A stretch of 64,000 nt of DNA from Neorhizobium galegae bv. orientalis str. HAMBI 540 (GTDB lineage: Bacteria; Pseudomonadota; Alphaproteobacteria; Rhizobiales; Rhizobiaceae). Under the pieces are notes generated by a model. The model ran no database searches. It worked only from the letters and a program-made list of their open reading frames with translations, and was not told the origin of the DNA. Shown here one piece after another: positions 31,371-39,309 of the stretch (positions are counted from its first letter, which is position 1; each line of letters starts with the position of its first letter). The translations under genes were made by a program, and so were the position numbers. Where the stretch lies: contig NZ_HG938353.1 in NCBI RefSeq assembly GCF_000731315.1, positions 434,001 to 498,000 on the forward strand, in the 5' to 3' direction.

Positions 31371-33038
31371 ATGAATGATTTGGCGTCGGCGGACGCAAAC
31401 ATTCAAGCTGTCATGCTCGAAGTGATTTCCGAGGGCATTTCGGGCGGCGTCTTTGTCTATGACAGGAATGACCTGATCGTCTTTGCGAGCCAGCAATTGC
31501 TGACCCTCCTGCCGGTTCCGAAGAGCTTTCTGACGCCCGGCACACGCCTTCGGGATTTCCTCGGGGCCGTCTATGATGGCGGCGGACGCTTCTTGACCGA
31601 CGCTTCCGGTCCGCGTCGGATGCTGAGCCGTGAGGACTGGGTTGCCGAACAGATCGCCACTCTCTGGAAGGAACGGGCCGAGTCGCAGGAGCGCCGCGGC
31701 ACCGACCGTTGGGTGAGCTTCACCAAGCGCCGCCTGTCGTCCGGTTACGGCGTCTGCGTCGTCAGGGATATCTCGGATCACAAGAAGCGCGAGGAACAGT
31801 GGCGCGCCGACATGGAGCGGGTGCAGATCACCGAAGAGGTGCTCGACAACCTGCCGTTTCCGGTCACCGTCAAGGATAGCAATCTGACCTTCGTCGCCGT
31901 CAACAAGATGGCCGCAAGTTTCCTCGATCTGCCGCCAGAAGCGATTCTCGGTCGCAAGGGGTCCGATATCCACCCGCCGCAGGTGGAACAACGCCTCGAC
32001 CGCGTCAATCGCGGGGTCATCGATCTCGGCGAGCCCCAGCAGATGTCCGAACTGGTAACGCGGCCGGATGGTTCGCAGGTCGTCATTATCGCCAACAAAT
32101 ACCGTATCGGAAAACCTGGCCGTTATTACCTGGTCACCGCCATGGAAGACATTACCGGGCTGGTCGCAACCGAGGACGGGCAGATCACGCCGCGCATGAG
32201 CCGGGGCGGATTGATCGCCACCTCGCTGCACCGGCATGAACGTGACAGGCCGGTGCAGACCGCGGTCGAGCCTGAAAGGAGCCAGCTCTCCCACCGCAAG
32301 GTCCTGGTCGCGTCCTCCGACCCGAGGACGAGCGCCGAGGCGCTGGATATCCTGGCCGATCTGGGATTCGACACCTCTTCGGTTTCAGACGGTGAGGAAC
32401 TGGAACTCTTCCTGCAGCTTGCAAAGGAAGCCAGCATCACGATCGATCTCGTCGTCGTCGACACCCTGGCGGACAAGGCTTGCCTTGAAATCGTCCAGCG
32501 ACACCGCATTCCCGCCTTGGCAATCAACGGTGTCCGGGTGAAGCGGGACCTGGCCGCCGGCGTCGCTCGTCAGTTCAGCCAGCCTGCCGCAACTGAAGCC
32601 GGGCGCGAAGAGGACTGGCAGATTGCCTCGCGAGCCGGCGAAAACGCAGCCATCGACGTTCTGGTCGCCGAAGACAACGGAGTGAACCAGATCGTCTTTT
32701 CGCAGATACTCGAGGGCCTGGGTTATCGTTATGCGATCGCCGCCGATGGCGAAGAAGCGGTCAGGCTCTGGCAGGAGCGGTCGCCGCGGCTGATCCTGAT
32801 GGATATCACCCTTCCGAAGCTCAGCGGCTTCGATGCGAGCGTGCGCATCCGCAATCTGGAGACGATCGACAACTCCATTCCGATCATCGGCGTCCTTCCC
32901 CAGGCCTTCGAACGCGACCGCGACCAGTGTTTCGCCTCGGGAATGAACGAGGTGATCCTCAAACCGATCAGCCCCGAAGCGCTGGAAGCCGTCTTCCAGA
33001 CGTATCTCGGCATACCCGCAAAGCACTCGTATGCTTAA
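31371..33038 (+). CDS. PAS-PAS-REC signalling protein without kinase domain
   Basis: 555 residues. A PAS-like region (about 10-140), a second PAS (about 155-270, ITEEVLDNLPFPVTVKDSN), a degenerate receiver-like segment (about 300-400, KVLVASSDPRTSAEALDIL), and a C-terminal receiver with VLVAEDNGVNQ, phospho-acceptor Asp478 (LILMDITLPKL) and the conserved Lys in LKPIS. No histidine phosphotransfer or ATPase domain is present, so it must be phosphorylated by another kinase. Soluble. It is followed 100 bases later by a GGDEF-EAL protein, a possible output partner. Confidence 0.88.
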   Translation: MNDLASADANIQAVMLEVISEGISGGVFVYDRNDLIVFASQQLLTLLPVPKSFLTPGTRLRDFLGAVYDGGGRFLTDASGPRRMLSREDWVAEQIATLWKERAESQERRGTDRWVSFTKRRLSSGYGVCVVRDISDHKKREEQWRADMERVQITEEVLDNLPFPVTVKDSNLTFVAVNKMAASFLDLPPEAILGRKGSDIHPPQVEQRLDRVNRGVIDLGEPQQMSELVTRPDGSQVVIIANKYRIGKPGRYYLVTAMEDITGLVATEDGQITPRMSRGGLIATSLHRHERDRPVQTAVEPERSQLSHRKVLVASSDPRTSAEALDILADLGFDTSSVSDGEELELFLQLAKEASITIDLVVVDTLADKACLEIVQRHRIPALAINGVRVKRDLAAGVARQFSQPAATEAGREEDWQIASRAGENAAIDVLVAEDNGVNQIVFSQILEGLGYRYAIAADGEEAVRLWQERSPRLILMDITLPKLSGFDASVRIRNLETIDNSIPIIGVLPQAFERDRDQCFASGMNEVILKPISPEALEAVFQTYLGIPAKHSYA

Positions 33039-33138
33039 CCGATTAATCAATCCGTTCATGTAAGTTAAGCCCGGGCCATTATTTTTTAATCTTTTTCCCG
33101 CATCCTTCGCCGGTCTGTGAAGCGCAACGGGATAATTC

Positions 33139-34494
33139 ATGAAGTCGGCGGGAAACCCATTGCCGCAGGTCAGCCAGAATGAACTTCAGGCTATGGCTTA
33201 CAGCGACGCCCTGACGGGGCTGGGAAATAGATATCGTCTGCGCGACAAGGTGCGCCTGTTGGCCGCCGAACGAGCCCAGGATCCCGCACCCTTTACCATC
33301 TGCATTGCCAATCTCGACGGTTTCAAGCCGATCAACGATCTGTTCGGCGCCGAAGCGGGCGACGAGATCCTGTGCCAGGTCGCCCATCGGCTGAAAGCCT
33401 GCATTCCGGACGGCGCGACCGTGACCCGCCATGACGGTGACGAGTTCGCCTTCATCCTGCCTCTGGTCTTCGAGCGCATCGGCGCTGAGCGCATCGGCCA
33501 GATGATCAAGGACGTCCTGTCCGCGCCCTACGATCTCGGCGACCGCAACGTTCGCCTTTCGGCCTCCTTCGGCTTTGCGATTTATCCCTTTGCCGGCGAG
33601 GATTTCGAGGAACTGCTGAAAAGCGCCGAAACCGCGCTTTACCGCTCCAAACGCCGCGGCCGCGGGCAGATCACCGTCTATTCACGCGAGATCGCCCAGG
33701 AAATGAAGCGGGCGACACAGCTGGAGCAGGCGCTTCGCAACGCCATCATTGCCGATGCCGTGGACGTCCACTTCCAGCCGATCGTGCGCATCAGCGATGG
33801 CGGTGTGGTCGGTTTCGAGGCGCTCGCCCGCTGGATCGATGCCGATCTCGGCTTCGTCTCGCCCGCGGTTTTTGTGCCCCTTGCCGAAGAGCGCGGTTTT
33901 ATTGACGCACTTTCTGAAACGTTACTGCGCAAGGCTGCGGAGGCCGCACTCTCCTGGCCGCGCGAGCTTTTCCTCTCTTTCAATCTCTCTTCAGCGCAGC
34001 TGATGGACCCCGGCACGACCGAGACCATCCTCGCGACGCTCGCACGCGTCGGGCTTGATCCCTATCGTCTGGAGCTGGAGATAACCGAAACAGCGGTGAT
34101 GACATCGGCCGATACGGCGCAGCGCATCATCACCGACTTGCGCCAGCAGGGCGTGCGTATCTCGCTCGACGATTTCGGCACAGGCCAGTCGAGCCTCGGG
34201 CGCCTGCGGGACTTCACCTTCGACAAGGTGAAGATCGACCGCGCGTTCGTCTCTCGCATCACCACCGACCGGGCGTCGGAACACATCGTCAAGGCGATCA
34301 TCGCCATGTGCGACGGCCTTAATCTGGCCGTGGTAGCGGAAGGCATCGAGGAAAAGGCCGATGCGGACAAGCTCAATGAACTCGGCTGCGCGATGGGGCA
34401 GGGCTACTATTATGGCAGGCCCGCCGACAGCGCCGCCACTCTGCGCTATCTCCAGGAACACTACCGCGATTTCATGACCATCGAACGGGCTTGA
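33139..34494 (+). CDS. GGDEF-EAL cyclic-di-GMP signalling protein, probable phosphodiesterase
   Basis: 451 residues, no membrane segments. The N-terminal GGDEF domain has the active-site variant DGDEF (99-103, in RHDGDEFAF), so the first Gly of GGDEF is Asp. The C-terminal EAL domain keeps GFEALARW (EAL at 227-229), NLSSAQL, ELEITETA, DDFGTGQSS, KIDRAF and EGIEE, the metal and catalytic residues of active phosphodiesterases. Likely net activity is c-di-GMP breakdown, with the GGDEF part regulatory or weakly active (inference). It may share a transcript with the PAS-REC gene. Confidence 0.93.
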   Translation: MKSAGNPLPQVSQNELQAMAYSDALTGLGNRYRLRDKVRLLAAERAQDPAPFTICIANLDGFKPINDLFGAEAGDEILCQVAHRLKACIPDGATVTRHDGDEFAFILPLVFERIGAERIGQMIKDVLSAPYDLGDRNVRLSASFGFAIYPFAGEDFEELLKSAETALYRSKRRGRGQITVYSREIAQEMKRATQLEQALRNAIIADAVDVHFQPIVRISDGGVVGFEALARWIDADLGFVSPAVFVPLAEERGFIDALSETLLRKAAEAALSWPRELFLSFNLSSAQLMDPGTTETILATLARVGLDPYRLELEITETAVMTSADTAQRIITDLRQQGVRISLDDFGTGQSSLGRLRDFTFDKVKIDRAFVSRITTDRASEHIVKAIIAMCDGLNLAVVAEGIEEKADADKLNELGCAMGQGYYYGRPADSAATLRYLQEHYRDFMTIERA

Positions 34495-34534
34495 CCCCCG
34501 AGATTTGGCTTTCGCGATCAGCGCCTGCAAAGAA

Positions 34535-34560
34535 GGGCGGCACCTGCGGTACCGCCCCGT
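34535..34560. terminator. Possible bidirectional terminator between the EAL and PRC-barrel genes
   Basis: GGGCGG (34535-34540) and CCGCCC (34552-34557) around an 11-base loop, followed by GTTTCGT. Short stem and weak T tract; position between convergent stops is the main support. Confidence 0.4.
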
Positions 34561-34610
34561 TTCGTGGTGACGACGTGTCACCCGTTCCGGACCCTTAATT
34601 GACCGAGCGG

Positions 34611-35228
34611 TTACTTGCTCGGGGCAGCCGGGGTCGTCGACGGGTTGGTGGCGCCGCCTGCAGGCATCGAGGTGCCGGTGGAGGATGTGGTCGTCCGGTC
34701 GGTTTCCGCCTGCTTGTCTGCCAAGGTCTTGAATTCCGGAGCAGCCTGAAGAGCTTCTGCCGTTTCCGTCGTGGTCAGGCGCATCTCGTTGTTGTTGTTC
34801 ATATCACGTGTCATGGTGATCTTGTTCATCGGCAGCCCGACTTCCTTTTCGCCGATGCCGAGGAAACCGCCGACGCCGATTACAGCTGCAACGATGCCGC
34901 CGTTTTCTTCGAGAATCAGGTCGTTGACGTCCCCGATGCTCTTGTTTTCTGCGTTGTAGACCGACTTGCCGATATAGTCGTTGGCGCTGATCTGGTTTTC
35001 GGCCTGTTCGGTCAGGTAGCCGCCGGAAGCGCTCGCCGTGTCGGTGCCGGTCTTCGGAGCTGGCGTTGCGGCGCTGTCAGCCGGTTTTGCAGCCGGAGCC
35101 GTCGGAGCGGCAGGGGCTGCCGGAGCCGGGGAGGCCGGCGGCGTCGGCTGGGTCTGGGCAAACGCTGGTGCAATGGCGGTGGACGCCAAAAGAACTGCGG
35201 CTGCCATCATGCTGAGGGTCTTCTTCAT
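34611..35228 (-). CDS. Exported PRC-barrel domain protein
   Basis: 205 residues. A Sec signal peptide (MKKTLSMMAAAVLLASTAIA, cleavage likely at AFA-Q), an Ala/Pro-rich linker, and a PRC-barrel (about 85-150: YIGKSVYNAENKSIGDVNDL). The C-terminus is disordered and Thr/Ser-rich. Periplasmic. PRC-barrel proteins of this kind are often in the rhizobial general stress response, and a GGAAC-type promoter is present upstream. Molecular role unknown. Confidence 0.88.
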   Translation of the reverse strand: MKKTLSMMAAAVLLASTAIAPAFAQTQPTPPASPAPAAPAAPTAPAAKPADSAATPAPKTGTDTASASGGYLTEQAENQISANDYIGKSVYNAENKSIGDVNDLILEENGGIVAAVIGVGGFLGIGEKEVGLPMNKITMTRDMNNNNEMRLTTTETAEALQAAPEFKTLADKQAETDRTTTSSTGTSMPAGGATNPSTTPAAPSK

Positions 35229-35316
35229 AACGAACCTACCTTCCTCTGCTCAATTTATCTCTCTGAACACACGGCGCTAGGTTGCGGACTTCTCCGCCGC
35301 GCCAGTTCGAGAGGAA

Positions 35317-35341
35317 AATGTTATGAAAGGCTATTGGTTCC
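35317..35341 (-). promoter_or_regulatory. Possible RpoE2/EcfG-type stress promoter of the PRC-barrel gene
   Basis: On the minus strand GGAAC (35341-35337), 18 bases, TT (35318-35317). This fits the rhizobial general-stress pattern GGAAC-N18/19-TT, about 90 bases before the start codon. The downstream half is only two bases, so chance matches occur; one of the same form on the plus strand nearby was rejected. Confidence 0.4.
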
Positions 35342-35420
35342 GGGTAAGATTGCTGAAATTTTAGGCGATTAAGCGGGAACTTTTTTGCGTTTTGCTAGTT
35401 TGAAATGCCTTCTGCATTCT

Positions 35421-36299
35421 TTATAGTCGATAGACGGGCTCCGGATCGCATTCGATCGAGACGGCGATCTCGAAGAGCGAGCCGGCGAGGGGATCCGCGG
35501 CGCGGGCGGCCTCGTCCAAACCCTCCCAGGCAGACGTGACGGCCAAGCGATCCTTGCCGATGAAGACCGGGCAGGTGGTTCGTCGCGCCGGCACCAGGTA
35601 CCGCGACAGGTGCCGGCCGTCAGCCGAATAGTGATCCAGGGCGCCTTGGCCCCATCGGGCGTTCCAGATGGTCCCGTCGCTGGCGCAGATCGAGCCGTCG
35701 ATGCCGCCCGGCTTGCCGTTCTCGTCGACCAGGACTTCGGCCTCACCGTTTGGCAGACCCGTTGCGGGGTCGAGAGATATCCGCATCAGCCGGTTGGCGC
35801 GGGTATCGGCATAATAGCCAACCGCACCGTCAGGCGAAAAGCAGATCGAATTGGGGATGCTGATGTGGTCGAAGAGTTTCGTCACCTCGCCCTGTCGGAC
35901 ATGGTAGATCGCGCCGACGCCGTCCTCGCCCTTCCGGCCCATCGTTCCGATCCAGAAGCTGCCGGAAGGGTGCACCCTGCCGTCGTTCGAGCGGTTGCCC
36001 GGCTTTTCCGGCTCCAGTTCGCGATAGGGAGAAAGCTCGCCAGTGGCGCGGTCACGGATGAAAAGCCCCTTGTCGCTCGCGATCAGTTGTCGGGCGGCGT
36101 CGATCGACGCAAGCGCACTGCCCATCACCGGCAATGCGTGGACGATCTCCCGCCCGGTCGGCAGATGCAATTCATGCAGTCCCTTGCCGAGAATGTCGAA
36201 CCACCAGAGCGTTTCCGTCTCCGATTCGAAGGACGGGCCTTCTCCAAGTTCGCAGAGGGAGGAGGAAAGGACACGGCCTTCGAAAGTGTATGTTGTCAC
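35421..36299 (-). CDS. SMP-30/gluconolactonase family sugar lactonase
   Basis: 292 residues from GTG 36299, with GGAG 10 bases upstream; an ATG at 36335 would add 12 unlike residues. Six-bladed beta-propeller hydrolase. Metal-ligand motifs: CELGEGPSF (Glu), ISIPNSICFSPDG (Asn) and GGIDGSICASDG (Asp). Resembles L-arabinono- or gluconolactonases of sugar oxidation pathways; no sugar genes are adjacent, so the substrate is unknown. Confidence 0.87.
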   Translation of the reverse strand: MTTYTFEGRVLSSSLCELGEGPSFESETETLWWFDILGKGLHELHLPTGREIVHALPVMGSALASIDAARQLIASDKGLFIRDRATGELSPYRELEPEKPGNRSNDGRVHPSGSFWIGTMGRKGEDGVGAIYHVRQGEVTKLFDHISIPNSICFSPDGAVGYYADTRANRLMRISLDPATGLPNGEAEVLVDENGKPGGIDGSICASDGTIWNARWGQGALDHYSADGRHLSRYLVPARRTTCPVFIGKDRLAVTSAWEGLDEAARAADPLAGSLFEIAVSIECDPEPVYRL

Positions 36300-36714
36300 C
36301 AAGTGAAATCTCCAATTGCATGCCGAGGTGATCAATTAGTATCATCGACGCGAGAGAGTCGGCAAACACCCTGCATAAGTGATTTGATCCCCAATAAATA
36401 TCTCCTGACAAGCAGATGGAGGCATGCAAGAGTTTGCAAATGCGAGCAGATGTCATCATTATCCGAAGTTGAGGACGTATGTCATCATTACCGGGAATTA
36501 ATAATAGCCACGAATTCAGCAGCAAATTAAAATTTGAAATAGCAGTCCTCCGCCACGCGGACACGTTCAGCGGGACATGTCTGGGCAAGTCCGGAGAGCC
36601 TCCCGCGTTCCAAGCGTCGGAGATGGGAACTGCGAATGCGAAAGGCCGATTGGGCGGATGTATGGGAAATACCAGGGATCGCTCGACGCCACCAGGCGAG
36701 CAGAGAAGCAAGTG
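36300..36714. other. AT-rich intergenic region with a 12-bp direct repeat, upstream of the LuxR-type gene
   Basis: About 415 bases, clearly lower in GC than the surroundings. ATGTCATCATTA occurs twice (36450-36461 and 36479-36490), 29 bases apart, close to three helical turns. Could be regulator binding sites for the LuxR-type gene or the lactonase. A 78-codon frame (36479-36715) starts inside the second repeat and overlaps the LuxR start by one base; it is unsupported. Confidence 0.5.
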
Positions 36715-37446
36715 ATGGCCAATACCGAGAAAGCAGAAGCCCCTCGGGCCTTTGATGGAAACGTCGAAGAAATCGCCGATCTCAAGACGCAGTTCGATGT
36801 CATCCGGTTCATGAAGCGGATGGCGGAGCACTACGGTTGCCGCACGTTTATGGTTCTCAACCTGCCCCACGCCACGTCGCGCGAACTGTCCAACAATACG
36901 GTGATCACCAATTGGCCGGCGGAACTGATGTCGCTTTTCGATCGGGAAGGCATGATGCAGACGAGCCCCGTGCTCCGGCGGCTGCGCACCTCGACCATCC
37001 CGTTCACCTTCGATTTGGACACGGTGCCGCCCGAGCGGCAAGGACCAACCATCCGCGGCATTTTTGGACGATTCGGTGTCGTTCGGGGGGCTTATTTTCC
37101 GGTCCACGACATGTCCGGCAGCCGCGGCGCCGTTTCCTTCGCAGGCGATGGGCTGACATTCACACACCAGCAGATGATGGAGTTGATGTATATCTCCATC
37201 CATGTCTTCGAGCGGCTGGCGGAAATCCGCAACCTCGATGTGCGCCCGACCGATACGCTGACAGACCGGGAGATCGACTGTCTCAACTGGACGGCCGCCG
37301 GGAAGACAAGCGCCGAGATCGCCGAGATTCTCGGACTATCGGAGCATACGGTCAATCATTATCTCAATCGCGCGGCAAAGAAGCTCGATACGGTCAATCG
37401 CACCCAGGCGGTCGCCAAGGCGCTGAGAATTGGTTTGATCAAATAA
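36715..37446 (+). CDS. LuxR-type transcriptional regulator (autoinducer-binding-like + GerE HTH)
   Basis: 243 residues. N-terminal domain (about 20-165) of the autoinducer-binding type (HYGCRTFMVLNLP, VITNWPAELMSLFDREG). C-terminal LuxR HTH at about 178-240 (LTDREIDCLNWTAAGKTSAE, IAEILGLSEHTVNHYLNRA). No LuxI-type synthase gene is nearby, so it would be a solo regulator; ligand binding is unproven. ATG 36715 is chosen; in-frame starts upstream (36661, 36577) exist but read poorly. Confidence 0.85.
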   Translation: MANTEKAEAPRAFDGNVEEIADLKTQFDVIRFMKRMAEHYGCRTFMVLNLPHATSRELSNNTVITNWPAELMSLFDREGMMQTSPVLRRLRTSTIPFTFDLDTVPPERQGPTIRGIFGRFGVVRGAYFPVHDMSGSRGAVSFAGDGLTFTHQQMMELMYISIHVFERLAEIRNLDVRPTDTLTDREIDCLNWTAAGKTSAEIAEILGLSEHTVNHYLNRAAKKLDTVNRTQAVAKALRIGLIK

Positions 37447-37671
37447 CCAAAACCAATGCTGCGATGCGCAAAATTTCATCGCTGCTCAAGCCGTGACCGG
37501 CGCCAAATGCGGCTTCAGCCAAGGGATGCTGCGATGCAGCAGGCGCTTTAGCCGGAAGTGGCTGAAAAAGCTCATCAATAGGAAGTATCTTCCCGTCTGG
37601 CATGTTTCGTGCTTCTGTAGCGTCAGGTCCAGAGGGGACTGCAAGCGCCCCAAGAGGCGTAACAAGAAAAG

Positions 37672-37722
37672 CTGCCGTTCGATCAGTGCGCCACATGGCT
37701 GCCGATCGAACGGCAGTTTATC
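37672..37722. terminator. 13-bp perfect hairpin, probably a bidirectional terminator
   Basis: CTGCCGTTCGATC (37672-37684) / GATCGAACGGCAG (37704-37716), 19-base loop. Followed on the plus strand by TTTATCTT; on the minus strand the arm is followed by CTTTTCTTGTT. The long loop is unusual for a plain terminator. Confidence 0.6.
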
Positions 37723-37725
37723 TTG

Positions 37726-37755
37726 CTTGCTCCCGGCAATGCCCAACTCCTATAT
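37726..37755 (+). promoter_or_regulatory. Predicted mrp promoter
   Basis: CTTGCT (37726-37731), 18 bases, CTATAT (37750-37755), a perfect alphaproteobacterial -10 with a 4/6 -35. It lies just after the preceding hairpin and about 65 bases before the mrp start. Confidence 0.55.
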
Positions 37756-37821
37756 ATCTGCGAACGCGGCATCCCGTCTTGAGGGATCTGACCGCATCAG
37801 GCATCTGGGAGTTTTGACATC

Positions 37822-39012
37822 ATGGCTGAAGTGACGAAAGAGGAAGTTCTGGCGGTTCTTGCAAAAGTGCGCGGACCGGGCCTCGAAGGCGATATCGTCT
37901 CGCGCGGCATGGTCTCGGACGTCTTCATCTCCGACAGCAAGGTTTACTTCTCGATCACCGTGCCGGCCGCGCGGGCGAACGAACTGGAACCGTTGCGCAT
38001 AGCAGCCGAACGCACGGTCAAGGCGATGCCGGGCGTAAAGGGCGCCCTGGTGACGTTGACGGCGGACCGCAAAGCCGGCTCCGCCCCACCGCCGCGTCCG
38101 CAACCAGCCGCTCCGGCAGCCCATTCGCATTCGCATGGTCACACCCATGACCACGGGCATTCCCATCCGCCCCAGGGCCAGCAGCCGGGCCAGCCGCCGC
38201 AGCGGGAAAAACCCGGCGTGCCCGGCGTCGGCGCCATCATCGCCGTGGCATCCGGCAAGGGCGGCGTCGGCAAGTCGACGACGGCTGTCAATCTCGCGCT
38301 CGGGCTTCAGGCGAATGGCCTGCGCGTCGGCATTCTCGATGCCGATATCTACGGGCCTTCCGTGCCGCGCCTCCTGAAGATCACCGGCCGGCCGCAGCAG
38401 ATCGAAAACCGTATCATCAAGCCGATGGAGAATTATGGGCTGAAGGCCATGTCGATGGGCTTCCTCGTCGACGAGGAGACGGCGATGATCTGGCGAGGGC
38501 CGATGGTCCAGTCGGCGCTGCTGCAGATGCTGCGCGAAGTCGCCTGGGGCGACCTCGACGTGCTCGTCGTCGACATGCCGCCGGGCACCGGCGACGTGCA
38601 GCTCACTATGGCCCAGCAGGTGCCGCTGGCCGGCGCGGTGATCGTTTCGACGCCGCAGGATCTGGCGCTCCTCGATGCACGCAAGGGCATCGCCATGTTC
38701 CGCAAGGTCGAGGTGCCGCTGCTCGGCATCGTTGAGAACATGAGTTATTTCCTCGCTCCCGATACCGGCAAGCGTTACGACATCTTCGGTCACGGCGGGG
38801 CCAGGGCCGAGGCAGAGCGGATCGGCGTGCCATTCCTCGGCGAGGTTCCGCTGACGATCGACATCCGGGAACGTTCAGATGCCGGCACTCCGGTCGTGGC
38901 CTCCGATCCGCAAAGTGCCTCGGCCAAGATCTACCGGGAGATCGCCGCCAGGGTATGGGCCGAACTCGGCGACCTCACCCCCCGACAAGCGCCGGCAATC
39001 GTTTTCGAATAA
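37822..39012 (+). CDS. Mrp/ApbC-family P-loop ATPase (cysteine-free)
   Basis: 396 residues. N-terminal MIP18-like domain (1-75), a His-rich linker HSHSHGHTHDHGHSH (about 100-115), then the Mrp ATPase with the deviant Walker A SGKGGVGKSTT, DADIYGPSVPRLL, and VVDMPPGTGDVQLT. Mrp/ApbC proteins usually carry an Fe-S cluster on a CxxC motif after ENMSYF; here that place reads ENMSYFLAPDTGKRYDIFG and the whole protein has no Cys. It therefore cannot hold a cluster in the usual way. The His-rich linker suggests metal binding (inference). Confidence 0.92.
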   Translation: MAEVTKEEVLAVLAKVRGPGLEGDIVSRGMVSDVFISDSKVYFSITVPAARANELEPLRIAAERTVKAMPGVKGALVTLTADRKAGSAPPPRPQPAAPAAHSHSHGHTHDHGHSHPPQGQQPGQPPQREKPGVPGVGAIIAVASGKGGVGKSTTAVNLALGLQANGLRVGILDADIYGPSVPRLLKITGRPQQIENRIIKPMENYGLKAMSMGFLVDEETAMIWRGPMVQSALLQMLREVAWGDLDVLVVDMPPGTGDVQLTMAQQVPLAGAVIVSTPQDLALLDARKGIAMFRKVEVPLLGIVENMSYFLAPDTGKRYDIFGHGGARAEAERIGVPFLGEVPLTIDIRERSDAGTPVVASDPQSASAKIYREIAARVWAELGDLTPRQAPAIVFE

Positions 39013-39035
39013 ATATGCCGCGACATTTTGGAATA

Positions 39036-39063
39036 CCTCCCTGCCGCTGGTGGGGAGGCACTT
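39036..39063 (+). terminator. Possible terminator after mrp
   Basis: CCTCCC (39036-39041) / GGGGAGG (39052-39058) with a 10-base loop, then CACTTTC. Short stem and weak T run, 24 bases after the mrp stop. Confidence 0.4.
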
Positions 39064-39184
39064 TCGTGGGCGTTTCCGGTCAAGGCTTTGATGTAGGCCG
39101 CGAATCGTCTTGTTACTGAAGGCCCCTTGAACATATTCGGCCGGAGAGTCATGTTGCGGCGCCCACTGCGGGATTTGTACGGCT

Positions 39185-39213
39185 CTTGATTTTGACGACG
39201 GCTGTCTCTATAG
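39185..39213 (+). promoter_or_regulatory. Predicted corA promoter
   Basis: CTTGAT (39185-39190), exactly 17 bases, CTATAG (39208-39213): 10 of 12 positions match CTTGAC-N17-CTATAT. It would give a leader of about 90 bases before corA. Confidence 0.65.
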
Positions 39214-39309
39214 GCCCGTCCCGCCGGGGGCCGGCTGGCGGTCCCGGAACCAGGGAACCGGTAAGCCCGCTTCTCGTTCAAGGCCGACGAACTCGGCCGG
39301 AGACCACGA

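Larger units (their letters stand above)
37447..37821. other. Intergenic region between the LuxR-type gene and mrp
   Basis: About 375 bases. It holds a 13-bp hairpin (37672-37716) and a promoter-like sequence for mrp (37726-37755). Short frames on both strands are unconvincing. The stretch 37500-37720 could carry a small RNA on either strand ending at the hairpin, since both sides have T-rich flanks; this is inference only. Confidence 0.5.

Noticed and set aside
31186..31374. 62-codon frame ending on the PAS-REC start codon (ATGA overlap)
   Set aside because: GTG start without ribosome binding site and poor codon use; the overlap alone is weak evidence.
35376..35400. GGAAC-N18-TT on the plus strand
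   Set aside because: No plus-strand gene follows; it would drive antisense RNA into the lactonase gene. It shows that this short pattern occurs by chance.
36479..36715. 78-codon frame before the LuxR-type gene
   Set aside because: Starts inside the direct repeat, has no ribosome binding site and no recognisable features.
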